Program-made: the position numbers and the translations under genes | The notes under the pieces: generated by a model | Seen by the model: only the letters and a program-made list of their open reading frames with translations | What the model was told of the DNA's origin: nothing | The model's database searches: none | From: Actinomycetales bacterium UBA1416 | GTDB taxonomy: Bacteria; Actinomycetota; Actinomycetes; Actinomycetales; Actinomycetaceae | DNA length: 5,583 nt | Reading direction: 5' to 3' | Assembly (NCBI GenBank): GCA_002304945.1 | Contig: DBPQ01000071.1 | Location: forward strand, 1-5,583 | Shown: positions 1-5,184 of the stretch, one piece after another | How the letters are laid out: each line of letters opens with the position of its first letter | How positions within the stretch are numbered: the stretch's first letter is position 1

Positions 1-291
1 GACGCCGATGTAGCCGAGGGCGAGTCCGGCGAGGGCCATCCCGCGCCCGGAGACGTACTCGGACCCGGTCTCGCGGAGGCCCAGGTGACCGGCCACCACC
101 GCGAGCACCGAGATCCCGGGGATGAGGCCGAACACGGCCGCCACGATCGCGATCCGCGCCCACGTGGACTGGGCGGGCCGGGGGGAGGTGTACCCCGGCC
201 CGGCGAAAACCTCCGCGGGGTTCACGCGTTCGGTGCCGGGGAACGTGAACGGTGCGGAGGGGTCGAAGGGGTCGGGTGGTGTCACGGTCAC
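1..291 (-). CDS. DUF4190 domain membrane protein (C-terminus cut by window edge)
   Basis: The minus strand reads open from GTG at 291 to the window edge (97 codons), so the C-terminal part is missing. The N-terminal 40 or so residues are Pro/Ser/Thr-rich and probably cytoplasmic. A hydrophobic segment follows (WARIAIVAAVFGLIPGIS..., about residues 43-65), then a second one starting GRGMALAGLALGYIGV. The pattern of a first helix, then GHLGLRE and then GRGMALAGLALGYIG is the DUF4190 signature of small two-helix actinobacterial membrane proteins; their function is unknown. The start at 291 is preferred over the in-frame GTG at 285 because GGGAGG lies about 6 nt upstream of it. The gene diverges from the uracil permease gene, with about 220 bp between the two starts. 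No function can be inferred beyond membrane location. Confidence 0.85.
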   Translation of the reverse strand, partial: MTVTPPDPFDPSAPFTFPGTERVNPAEVFAGPGYTSPRPAQSTWARIAIVAAVFGLIPGISVLAVVAGHLGLRETGSEYVSGRGMALAGLALGYIGV

Positions 292-317
292 GGTGGCCCT
301 CCCGACGTCGGCCCGTT

Positions 318-380
318 CTGGTGTCTCGCCCTGGTGTCTCGCCTGGTGTCCTGCCCTGCGATCTCGCCCAGCGTCCTGCC
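318..380. repeat. Five degenerate 12-13 bp tandem repeats in intergenic DNA
   Basis: Consecutive units read CTGGTGTCTCGCC (318-330), CTGGTGTCTCGC (331-342), CTGGTGTCCTGCC (343-355), CTGCGATCTCGCC (356-368) and CAGCGTCCTGCC (369-380). The first three are nearly identical and the last two have drifted. The array lies between the start of the DUF4190 gene (291) and an AT-rich patch at 381-390, so it probably falls in that gene's 5' leader. It could be a slippage minisatellite or a cluster of binding sites. Confidence 0.75.
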
Positions 381-384
381 ATTC

Positions 385-390
385 AATATA
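385..390 (-). promoter_or_regulatory. Possible -10 box (TATATT) for the DUF4190 gene
   Basis: The minus strand reads TATATT here, the only AT-rich hexamer in this GC-rich intergenic region. It lies about 95 nt upstream of the GTG at 291. No convincing -35 was found at 16-18 bp spacing, so this rests on the -10 alone. Confidence 0.3.
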
Positions 391-392
391 GG

Positions 393-423
393 CCGACAGC
401 GCCGCCCGGCGAGCCGCTAGCCT
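393..423 (+). promoter_or_regulatory. Possible promoter of the uracil permease gene
   Basis: TAGCCT at 418-423 fits the actinobacterial TANNNT -10 pattern, and CCGACA at 393-398 is a partial -35 match, 19 bp away. It would give a leader of about 80 nt before the permease start. That leader (424-496) is GC-rich and shows no clear terminator or PyrR-type element. Weak evidence. Confidence 0.3.
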
Positions 424-496
424 TGCTCCGGTCACGACCCGGTTCGCGGCCGCACTCAACCCCGCGCCGCCCGGCCCCTCCGTGCGGTGCGCACTC

Positions 497-504
497 AAGG
501 GAGG
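497..504 (+). promoter_or_regulatory. Ribosome binding site deciding the permease start
   Basis: AAGGGAGG is followed by 6 nt (caactg) and GTG at 511. This near-perfect Shine-Dalgarno places the start at 511 rather than at the upstream in-frame GTG at 487, which would lie before the site. Confidence 0.8.
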
Positions 505-510
505 CAACTG

Positions 511-1836
511 GTGGCATCACCATTCACCTGGACACTTCACGGGGACGGCAGGTCCCTTCCGCCCGGCCACGTGGTGGCGCCGGGCGAGCGGCTCACGTGG
601 CCGCGCACGATCGGAATCGGCGCCCAGCACGTCGTCGCGATGTTCGGCGCGACCTTCCTGGTCCCGCTCATCACCGGGTTCCCCCCGGCGACCACCCTGT
701 TCTTCTCCGCCGTCGGCACGCTCCTCTTCCTCGTCATCACCGGGGGGAGGCTCCCGTCCTACCTCGGCTCGTCCTTCGCGTTCCTCGCCCCGATCGGGGC
801 GGCGACCGCCAGCTACAACCAGGCGACGGCGCTCGGCGGCGTCGTCGCCACCGGTGCGCTGCTGGCGGTGGTGGGCCTCGTCGTGCACGTCGCGGGTACC
901 CGCTGGATCGACATCCTGATGCCGCCCGTGGTCACCGGGACCATCGTGGCGCTCATCGGCTTCAACCTGGCGCCGGCCGCCTGGAACAACGTCAAGGTGG
1001 CACCCGTGACGGCGCTCGTCACGCTCGCGGCCATCGTTCTCACCACCGTGCTGTTCCGCGGGATCCTCGGGCGCCTGTCCATCCTGGTGGGCGTGGTGAT
1101 CGGGTACCTGACGGCGGTGCTGCGGGATGAGGTGGACTTCTCCGGCGTGGCGGACGCCGCGTGGTTCGGGCTGCCGCAGTTCCAGGGCCCCGAGTTCAAC
1201 CCGGCGGTACTCGGCCTGTTCCTGCCCGTGGTGCTCGTCCTGGTGGCGGAGAACGTGGGTCACGTGAAGTCCGTGGCGGCGATGACCGGCCAGGACCTCG
1301 ACCCGCTGATCGGCCGCGCCCTGTTCGCCGACGGCGTCTCCACCGTTCTCGCCGGTTCCGGCGGCGGCTCGGGTACCACCACGTACGCGGAGAACATCGG
1401 CGTCATGGCGGCCACCCGCGTCTACTCCTCGGCGGCGTACATGGTGGCGGGCCTCGTGGGCCTCACCCTGTCCCTCATGCCCAAGTTCGGTGAGCTCATC
1501 GCGACCATCCCCGTGGGGGTGCTCGGCGGTGCCGCCACCGTGCTGTACGGCATGATCGGCATGCTCGGCGCCCGCATCTGGGTGCAGAACAAGGTGGACT
1601 TCTCCGACCCGGTGAACCTCAACTCGGCGGCCATCGCCCTCGTGATCGGCATCGCCAACTACACGTGGATGGCAGGAGACGTGGCCTTCGAGGGCATCGC
1701 CCTCGGCACGGCCGCCGCCCTGATCGTGTACCACGTCATGCGCCAGATCGCGCGCGTGCGTGGCACCTCGATGGAGCCGGCCAGCCCGGCGTCGGCGCCC
1801 GCGGGGGTCGAACTCGAGGAGCGGACGGCCCGCTAA
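511..1836 (+). CDS. uraA: Uracil/xanthine permease, NCS2 (UraA/RutG) family
   Basis: Encodes a 441-aa inner-membrane nucleobase:proton symporter of the NCS2 (SLC23) family, close to the 429 aa of E. coli UraA, whose 14 helices form two inverted 7-helix repeats. Visible family motifs are QHVVAMFGATFLVP (His40, matching UraA His31), GSSFAF at 86-91, ENVGH with Glu247 (matching UraA Glu241) and YAENIGVMA with Glu294 (matching UraA Glu290). These are the substrate- and proton-coupling positions. A core region near 345-375 (PVGVLGGAATVLYGMIG) and the C-terminal helices are also present. The last 25 or so residues form a hydrophilic tail. The GTG start at 511 is fixed by AAGGGAGG 6 nt upstream. Uracil is the likeliest substrate given the close match to UraA, but RutG-like or xanthine transport cannot be excluded from motifs. 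The TAA stop overlaps the stop of the convergent LytR_C gene, leaving no intergenic terminator. Confidence 0.92.
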   Translation: MASPFTWTLHGDGRSLPPGHVVAPGERLTWPRTIGIGAQHVVAMFGATFLVPLITGFPPATTLFFSAVGTLLFLVITGGRLPSYLGSSFAFLAPIGAATASYNQATALGGVVATGALLAVVGLVVHVAGTRWIDILMPPVVTGTIVALIGFNLAPAAWNNVKVAPVTALVTLAAIVLTTVLFRGILGRLSILVGVVIGYLTAVLRDEVDFSGVADAAWFGLPQFQGPEFNPAVLGLFLPVVLVLVAENVGHVKSVAAMTGQDLDPLIGRALFADGVSTVLAGSGGGSGTTTYAENIGVMAATRVYSSAAYMVAGLVGLTLSLMPKFGELIATIPVGVLGGAATVLYGMIGMLGARIWVQNKVDFSDPVNLNSAAIALVIGIANYTWMAGDVAFEGIALGTAAALIVYHVMRQIARVRGTSMEPASPASAPAGVELEERTAR

Positions 1837-2492
1837 CCCTCTGCGGGCGGCTCGGCCGGTGCGGTGCTCGGCGCCGTGCCGGCCGTTTCCGTCGGCGCAC
1901 CCGTCGGGGACACGGTCGGTGCGTCCGGCTGGCACTCGGCGGGGATGGGGACCTCGAGGCCGGCGGTGATGGTGCTGAGATCGGCGACGGAGCCGAACTC
2001 CTCGCCCAGCACCACGTCGACGAGGGCGTCCTCGCGGGCGTCCTTGGTCACGACCATGCCGGGGAAGGCCAGCTGCAGAGTGTAGGCCTCCTCAAGGCCC
2101 AGGATCCCGGTCCGCAGGAAGCCGACGCCCACGATCGTGTCCTCCCAGTTGGCGGTCTGGGTGATCGAGACGCCTGCCGTGGCGAGCGTCGCACTCACGT
2201 TGCCGGCCAGCCCCGCGACGTCGGTGGAGTTGTAGACCGACGCCGTGATCTCGTTGAGGCCCACCGTCACCGCGCCCTCGGGCGGGCAGGCGACCGTCGT
2301 CGTCGACTCCTCGGGAGGCGGGGAGGTGAAGTCGCGCTCGAAGGGCGAGGGAAAGGCGCCTACCCACATGAGCCACGCGAGGAGGAGCGTGCCGGCCAGG
2401 GCCAGCAGGAGGAGCCCGAAGATGACCGTCTGCCGCTGGTGGAGGTGGCGGCGCCGTCGGGCGCGGGCCTGGGTGTAGTCCGGGACGGTCAC
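1833..2492 (-). CDS. Membrane-anchored LytR C-terminal (LytR_C) domain protein
   Basis: The 219-aa product has a basic cytoplasmic N-terminus (RARRRRHLHQRQ, 10-21) and one transmembrane helix at about 22-46. A short Pro/Ser/Thr linker leads to an extracellular domain with the LytR_C pattern VYNSTDVAGLAG at 86-97, followed by an alternating strand/helix stretch to about residue 185. The tail of about 32 residues is rich in Pro, Thr and Ala. The only cysteines, C69 and C187, bracket the folded domain and could form a disulfide (inference). LytR_C is found at the end of some LCP cell-wall ligases and alone in single-pass proteins such as mycobacterial VirR and Cei, which affect envelope integrity. 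A similar envelope role is plausible here but unproven. No LCP catalytic domain is present. The GTG start overlaps the upstream gene's TGA (GTGA, 4 nt) and has no good Shine-Dalgarno, which suggests translational coupling. Confidence 0.85.
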   Translation of the reverse strand: MTVPDYTQARARRRRHLHQRQTVIFGLLLLALAGTLLLAWLMWVGAFPSPFERDFTSPPPEESTTTVACPPEGAVTVGLNEITASVYNSTDVAGLAGNVSATLATAGVSITQTANWEDTIVGVGFLRTGILGLEEAYTLQLAFPGMVVTKDAREDALVDVVLGEEFGSVADLSTITAGLEVPIPAECQPDAPTVSPTGAPTETAGTAPSTAPAEPPAEG

Positions 2493-2827
2493 GTGTTCAC
2501 CGTACTGGAGAGGTCCGGGACGGAGCCGTCGGATGCCAGTTCCAACACGCGGGCGTGGATGATGGTACGGCCCTGGAGGGCGCTGCGGAGCGCGCGGTGG
2601 AGGCCGTCCTCCAGGTAGAGCTCACCCCGGAAGGCGACGACGTGGGCGAACAGGTCCCCGAAGAAGGTGGAGTCCTCGGCGAGGAGCGACTGGAGGTCGA
2701 GGTGGCTCTTCGTGGTGGTGAGCTGGTCGAGGCGCACCGTGCGCGGCGCGACGGCGGCCCAATCACGGGCGGTGGTGAGCCCGTGATCGGGGTAGGGCCT
2801 GTCGTCCCCAACGGCCTTGAAGATCAC
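2489..2827 (-). CDS. Conserved actinobacterial 112-aa protein (often labelled VapB-like)
   Basis: The 112-aa protein starts MIFKAVGDDRPYPDHG and contains TTKSHLDLQSLL, ED-STFFGDLF, a GELYLEDGLHRALR block (about 69-82) and HARVLELA near the end. I recognise this as a widely conserved small actinobacterial protein. Databases sometimes call it a VapB-family antitoxin, but no VapC PIN-domain toxin is adjacent and the protein lacks an obvious AbrB/RHH N-terminus, so that label is doubtful. It is the first gene of a two-gene operon with the LytR_C protein (4-nt overlap), which suggests a linked, possibly envelope-related, role. Translation begins at GTG 2827. The ATG a few bases upstream runs into TGA after three codons. 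The start lies 6 nt after a TAGGAT box, so the mRNA is probably leaderless. Confidence 0.8.
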   Translation of the reverse strand: MIFKAVGDDRPYPDHGLTTARDWAAVAPRTVRLDQLTTTKSHLDLQSLLAEDSTFFGDLFAHVVAFRGELYLEDGLHRALRSALQGRTIIHARVLELASDGSVPDLSSTVNT

Positions 2828-2833
2828 TGTGCC

Positions 2834-2839
2834 ATCCTA
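2834..2839 (-). promoter_or_regulatory. -10 box (TAGGAT) of a leaderless operon
   Basis: The minus strand reads TAGGAT, then 6 nt (GGCACA), then the GTG start at 2827. TAGGAT is an excellent actinobacterial -10. A transcription start about 7 nt downstream would fall on the GTG, giving a leaderless mRNA for the 112-aa and LytR_C genes. No clear -35 is visible. Confidence 0.55.
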
Positions 2840-2914
2840 CGAGGTCAGGGACTCGTGCGCCCCGCATCGGCGAGCGTGCGGGCCATACGGGAGCGGATCC
2901 CACCCGGCCTGCGC

Positions 2915-2920
2915 CACGAT
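2915..2920 (+). promoter_or_regulatory. Possible -10 (CACGAT) of the phosphatase gene
   Basis: CACGAT lies 6 nt (GGGCGC) before the ATG at 2927. It departs from TANNNT at its first base, so it is weaker than the similar boxes elsewhere in the window. The phosphatase ATG has no Shine-Dalgarno, which favours a leaderless start here. Confidence 0.35.
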
Positions 2921-2926
2921 GGGCGC

Positions 2927-3487
2927 ATGACTCTCCTGTATCTCGTGCGCCACGGTGAGACCGAGTGGTCGCGATCGGGGCGGCACACCTCCGTCACGGA
3001 CCTCGATCTCACGGACAACGGGGTGGCGCAGGCCGAGTCGCTCCGCGCTCGCCTCGACCCCTACGAGTTCGACCTCGTGCTCGCCAGCCCGCGCCTGCGG
3101 GCGCAGCGCACCGCACAACTCGCCGGCTTCCCGGACTTCGAGGTGGAGGAGGACCTCGCCGAGTGGTACTACGGCGACTACGAGGGTCTGACCAGCGCGG
3201 AGATCCGCGAGGTGCATCCCGGGTGGCGCGTGTGGTTCAACGGCTGTCCGGGTGGCGAGTCCGCGGACGAGGTGCGTGCCCGGCTGACCCGGGTGGTGGC
3301 GCGGGTCCGGGCGTCCGGGGTGGACAAGGCGATCTGCTTCGGTCACGGCCACGCCTCCCGCGTTCTCGCCCTCGCCTGGCTCGACTTCCCGATCATGTTC
3401 GGGCAGTCCTTCCCGCTCGAGGTCGCGAGCGTCTCGATCCTGGGCCGGGAGAAGGAGTCCGCCGCGGTGGTGCGCTGGAACAGCTGA
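2927..3487 (+). CDS. Histidine phosphatase (phosphoglycerate mutase-like) family protein
   Basis: A 186-aa member of histidine phosphatase branch 1, probably a soluble cytoplasmic phosphatase acting on a small phosphorylated metabolite. All catalytic features are visible: the RHGE motif with phospho-acceptor His9 (Arg8, Gly10, Glu11), the SPR motif with Arg56, the acid/base Glu79 in LAEWYYGDYEG, and the second histidine His140 in FGHGH. The RHTSVTDLDLTDNG stretch (19-32) and PGGES (108-112) resemble the SHB17-like subgroup that contains sugar-bisphosphate phosphatases, but the substrate cannot be told from sequence. Length is typical for the compact members of this family. The first ATG in frame is used. 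There is no Shine-Dalgarno and the start is probably leaderless. It diverges from the 112-aa/LytR_C operon across 99 bp. Confidence 0.92.
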   Translation: MTLLYLVRHGETEWSRSGRHTSVTDLDLTDNGVAQAESLRARLDPYEFDLVLASPRLRAQRTAQLAGFPDFEVEEDLAEWYYGDYEGLTSAEIREVHPGWRVWFNGCPGGESADEVRARLTRVVARVRASGVDKAICFGHGHASRVLALAWLDFPIMFGQSFPLEVASVSILGREKESAAVVRWNS

Positions 3488-3618
3488 GGGTCACCGAGTT
3501 CTTCCGGGAGTTGCGGAGGCGCCCGCCGGAGCCCACGGAGGTGAGATGGACTGCGCTGAGGGCCAGTCGCGCTGTGGCTGGCGGAGCTGCCCCGACGCCT
3601 CTGCCGAGAACATCGAAC

Positions 3619-3624
3619 TAGGCT
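3619..3624 (+). promoter_or_regulatory. -10 box (TAGGCT) of the leaderless GNAT gene
   Basis: TAGGCT is followed by exactly 6 nt (GGCCCG) and the ATG at 3631, with no Shine-Dalgarno in between. This puts the expected transcription start on the ATG. No good -35 is seen. Confidence 0.5.
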
Positions 3625-3630
3625 GGCCCG

Positions 3631-4188
3631 ATGGTCCACGCTCCCGCTGCTCAGCTCGTGCCCGTCGACGCGGGCGGCGTCACACTCCGCGAGTACCGGC
3701 CGGACGACCAGGCTGACCTGCTCGCCGCCCTCGCCGATCACGAGATCGCGCGATGGAACCCGGGTCCCACCGGCCCGCACGCCGCCGAGGAGTTCATGAG
3801 GAGCCGCAACGACTGGAGCGGGACCGACCACGCCTCCTGGGCGGTGGCCGACGCCTCCGACCGTCTCGTCGGGTCGGTGTCACTGCACGAGATCGATGCC
3901 GACCAGGCCGACGCCGAGATCGGCTACTGGATCGCGCCCTGGGCCCGCCAGAGAGGACACGCCACCCGAGCGGTCATCGCGGCCTCGCGCTTCGCCTTCA
4001 CGAGGCTCGGCCTGCATCGCCTCTACCTCTACCACGCGGTCGACAACCCGCACTCCTGCGCGGTCGCCTGCGCGGCAGGCTTCGTCCACGAGGGGACGCT
4101 TCGGCAGTCATATCGATACGCCGACGGCCTCTACCACGACGAGCACCTCCACGGTCTCCTCGCGGCCGACATTGTCCCATCCCACTGA
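3631..4188 (+). CDS. GNAT family N-acetyltransferase, RimJ/RimL type
   Basis: Encodes a 185-aa acetyl-CoA-dependent N-acetyltransferase. The acetyl-CoA pyrophosphate-binding motif A is seen as QRGHAT at 107-112, preceded by the RimJ/RimL-type IGYWIAPWARQ (97-107). The N-terminal strand GVTLREYRPDDQADLL (16-31) is typical, as are the HRLYLYHAVDNPHSCAVACA block and AGFVHEGTLRQ with its following aromatic residues near the C-terminus. Ribosomal-protein, peptide or small-molecule amines are all possible substrates, and none can be assigned. Its own promoter and the 143-bp gap after the phosphatase gene suggest an independent transcription unit. It is the last apparently chromosomal gene before the tRNA-linked accessory region, whose left edge lies 46 bp past its stop. 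Confidence 0.9.
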   Translation: MVHAPAAQLVPVDAGGVTLREYRPDDQADLLAALADHEIARWNPGPTGPHAAEEFMRSRNDWSGTDHASWAVADASDRLVGSVSLHEIDADQADAEIGYWIAPWARQRGHATRAVIAASRFAFTRLGLHRLYLYHAVDNPHSCAVACAAGFVHEGTLRQSYRYADGLYHDEHLHGLLAADIVPSH

Positions 4189-4234
4189 CGAGGCTCCCGG
4201 CCAACCCTAGTGCGCATCGGGTAACGCAAGGTAG

Positions 4235-4256
4235 CCCAACACGCTTTTCAATTGCG
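4235..4256. repeat. Left att-like core repeat (copy A)
   Basis: This 22-bp stretch matches 5168-5189 at 21 of 22 positions; only 4248 (T) versus 5181 (C) differs. On the minus strand it is the anticodon loop and 3' anticodon stem of tRNA-Ser. Left of it there is no T-arm or acceptor stem, so it is a core-only copy. It marks the left boundary of the proposed mini-element. Confidence 0.7.
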
Positions 4257-4357
4257 CTGACCGGTGTCGACGGGGCGTCGGCAGACGTCTATTCGCGCTG
4301 GTCAGCGCGGGTGCGCCGACCACGACCGTCAGTGATCGACGTTTACGAACATGAAGG

Positions 4358-4380
4358 AACTGCTACCGAAACTGCTACCG
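4358..4380 (+). repeat. Iteron pair C1 (arm-type site candidate)
   Basis: Two direct copies of AACTGCTACCG (4358-4368 and 4370-4380) with a 12-bp period. The same pair recurs at 5029-5051 and 5289-5311. Direct short repeats about 100 bp from a core match arm-type binding sites of tyrosine integrases (inference). Confidence 0.6.
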
Positions 4381-4454
4381 GTCGGGTGGCCTGTCATTCG
4401 TGTAGAAGGGGGACGGGGTACAGCCGTGGCCCTGGCGCTCCACGGGCAGGTGCC

Positions 4455-4484
4455 TTGGGGGAGCACGGGGCCACAAGTTATCTT
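4455..4484 (+). promoter_or_regulatory. Promoter of the toxin-like/HTH gene pair
   Basis: TTGGGG (4455-4460) and TATCTT (4479-4484) are spaced by 18 bp. A 6-nt GGAGGG then leads directly to GTG at 4491. The GGAGG lies too close to the GTG to act as a normal Shine-Dalgarno, so a leaderless start is more likely. Confidence 0.45.
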
Positions 4485-4490
4485 GGAGGG

Positions 4491-4721
4491 GTGACGGATG
4501 AGCCGATCATCGCCCCGTCCTCTTTGAAGCATGGACTGGACGAATCGGAGATCCTTCACGCGTATCGGACTCCTGTTCAGATCTAGGGTCTCGGCGAAGG
4601 GTTCACGTTGATCGTTGGTCCCAACGAGTCCGCGATCTTCCTGGAGGTCGGTTACGTCGATGGCGAGGGGGCCCATGTCATCGTCCACGCAATGAGGGCC
4701 CGTGAGAGGTTCTTGAGGTGA
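4491..4721 (+). pseudogene. Broken toxin-like small protein (in-frame TAG at codon 32)
   Basis: From GTG 4491 the frame reads TDEPIIAPSSLKHGLDESE..., including ILHAYRTPVQI, then TAG at 4584-4586. It continues in the same frame as GLGEGFTLIVGPNESAIFLE... and ends HAMRARERFLR-TGA at 4719-4721. The intact product would be about 76 aa. The pattern of ILHAYR-P, then a strand-rich middle, then a C-terminal (I)VHAMRAR-(K/R)FLR is one I recognise from small actinobacterial proteins, loosely BrnT-like, paired with a downstream HTH-like partner. Toxin function is inference. A single base change, for example TGG to TAG, would explain the interruption, since no frameshift is needed. Its end is coupled to the next gene (TGA at 4719-4721, ATG at 4727). 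A short truncated peptide of 31 aa may still be made. Confidence 0.7.
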
Positions 4722-4726
4722 TCACC

Positions 4727-4996
4727 ATGCCGCGCACTGTTGAGGAGATCCTGCAGCACGCCGACGAACTCGCCGCGCGCTTCGAGTCCTATGAGCCCGA
4801 CCCTGCAGATGAGCTCGACGCCGGGGCGGTGGCCCTGCTCCGGGCAGCCATTGCTGAGCGCTCCGAAGCGGAACGTCACCTGATCGAGGCGGTGCGCAAG
4901 GCCCGCGAAGCCGGGATGTCCTGGTCAGCGATCGGTACGTTCGTCGGCACGAGCGGAGAAGCTGCCCGCCAGCGATACTCCAGCAAGGTCGCCTGA
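4727..4996 (+). CDS. Small HTH-like protein, probable antitoxin partner
   Basis: An 89-aa acidic helical protein beginning MPRTVEEILQHADELAARFE. The first half is predicted to be helical (about residues 4-60). The C-terminus, AGMSWSAIGTFVGTSGEAARQRYS, has the helix-turn-helix shape of small DNA-binding proteins (W-x-x-I-G, then G-T-S-x-x-A-x-x-R). The ATG at 4727 is preferred over the GTG at 4718, which overlaps the upstream TGA, because GAGG sits 8 nt before the ATG. It follows the broken toxin-like gene by 5 nt and would be co-transcribed with it. The reading frame is undamaged although its partner is interrupted, as expected for an antitoxin retained after toxin loss. Function is inferred from layout; no named family is claimed. 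Confidence 0.75.
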   Translation: MPRTVEEILQHADELAARFESYEPDPADELDAGAVALLRAAIAERSEAERHLIEAVRKAREAGMSWSAIGTFVGTSGEAARQRYSSKVA

Positions 4997-5023
4997 CGCC
5001 CGACAGCCGTGTGTCGTCGCTCT

Positions 5024-5061
5024 TCTGCAACTGCTACCGAAACTGCTACTGGAGTTGCAGA
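5024..5061. repeat. 9-bp inverted repeat enclosing iteron pair C2
   Basis: TCTGCAACT (5024-5032) and AGTTGCAGA (5053-5061) are perfect inverted repeats around a 20-nt interior. The interior overlaps two direct iterons, AACTGCTACCG at 5029-5039 and AACTGCTACTG at 5041-5051. In RNA it would be a stem-loop 28 nt past the stop of the HTH-like gene, without a T-tract. In DNA it places iterons in both orientations near the right end of the proposed element. Confidence 0.6.
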
Positions 5062-5128
5062 GCCGTTCCAGCCGCAGCGAAAGCTTGGCACGTCTCTTGT
5101 AAAACCCCAGGTCACAGGCCCATCAACG

Positions 5129-5184
5129 TGGCGGAGGATGGGGGATTCGAACCCCCGAGGGCTTGCACCCAACACGCTTTCCAA
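5129..5184 (-). pseudogene. 3' half of tRNA-Ser(GGA), 5' half missing
   Basis: The minus strand reads anticodon loop TTGGAAA (anticodon GGA at 5182-5180), GCGTG stem, a long class II variable arm (TTGGGTGCAAGCCCTC), then T-arm GGGGG-TTCGAAT-CCCCC (5156-5140), acceptor strand ATCCTCC, discriminator G and encoded CCA (5131-5129). The matching 5' acceptor GGAGGAT and D-arm are absent upstream (5185-5220), so this cannot be a working tRNA. Such 3' halves are left at the far end of elements that integrate into tRNA anticodon loops. Confidence 0.85.

Larger units (their letters stand above)
4235..4382 (+). repeat. Long imperfect direct repeat, copy A
   Basis: Aligns with 5168-5313 as a direct repeat: 22-bp core (21/22), then a stretch of about 97 bp, roughly three-quarters identical by eye with a 2-nt length difference, then a 29-bp block (27/29) ending in the iterons. 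Both copies hold no credible gene. The shared layout says that the same type of element end was inserted twice in the same orientation. Confidence 0.75.

Noticed and set aside
517..1935. Long open frame on the minus strand (472 codons)
   Set aside because: It lies opposite the clearly identified permease gene. The His/Arg/Glu/Gly-rich translation has no domain and is a GC-bias shadow.
1665..2618. 317-codon plus-strand frame across the permease end and the LytR_C gene
   Set aside because: Low-complexity Arg/Gly translation antisense to two coherent genes; spurious.
2555..2926. Upstream in-frame extension of the histidine phosphatase
   Set aside because: The extension is antisense to the 112-aa gene, and the RHGE motif must be near the N-terminus, as it is from ATG 2927.
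3501..3530. Terminator after the phosphatase gene
   Set aside because: TCCGG/CCGGA pairing is short and GC-rich sequence gives such matches by chance; no T-run follows.
4351..4494. Small plus-strand ORF starting MKELLPKLLPV over the iterons
   Set aside because: It is read straight through the iteron repeats, has no ribosome binding site, and the equivalent frame at 5276 gives only a short unrelated peptide.
5001..5016. Terminator hairpin CGACA-N6-TGTCG after the HTH-like gene
   Set aside because: The stem is only 5 bp with no T-tract; too weak to call.
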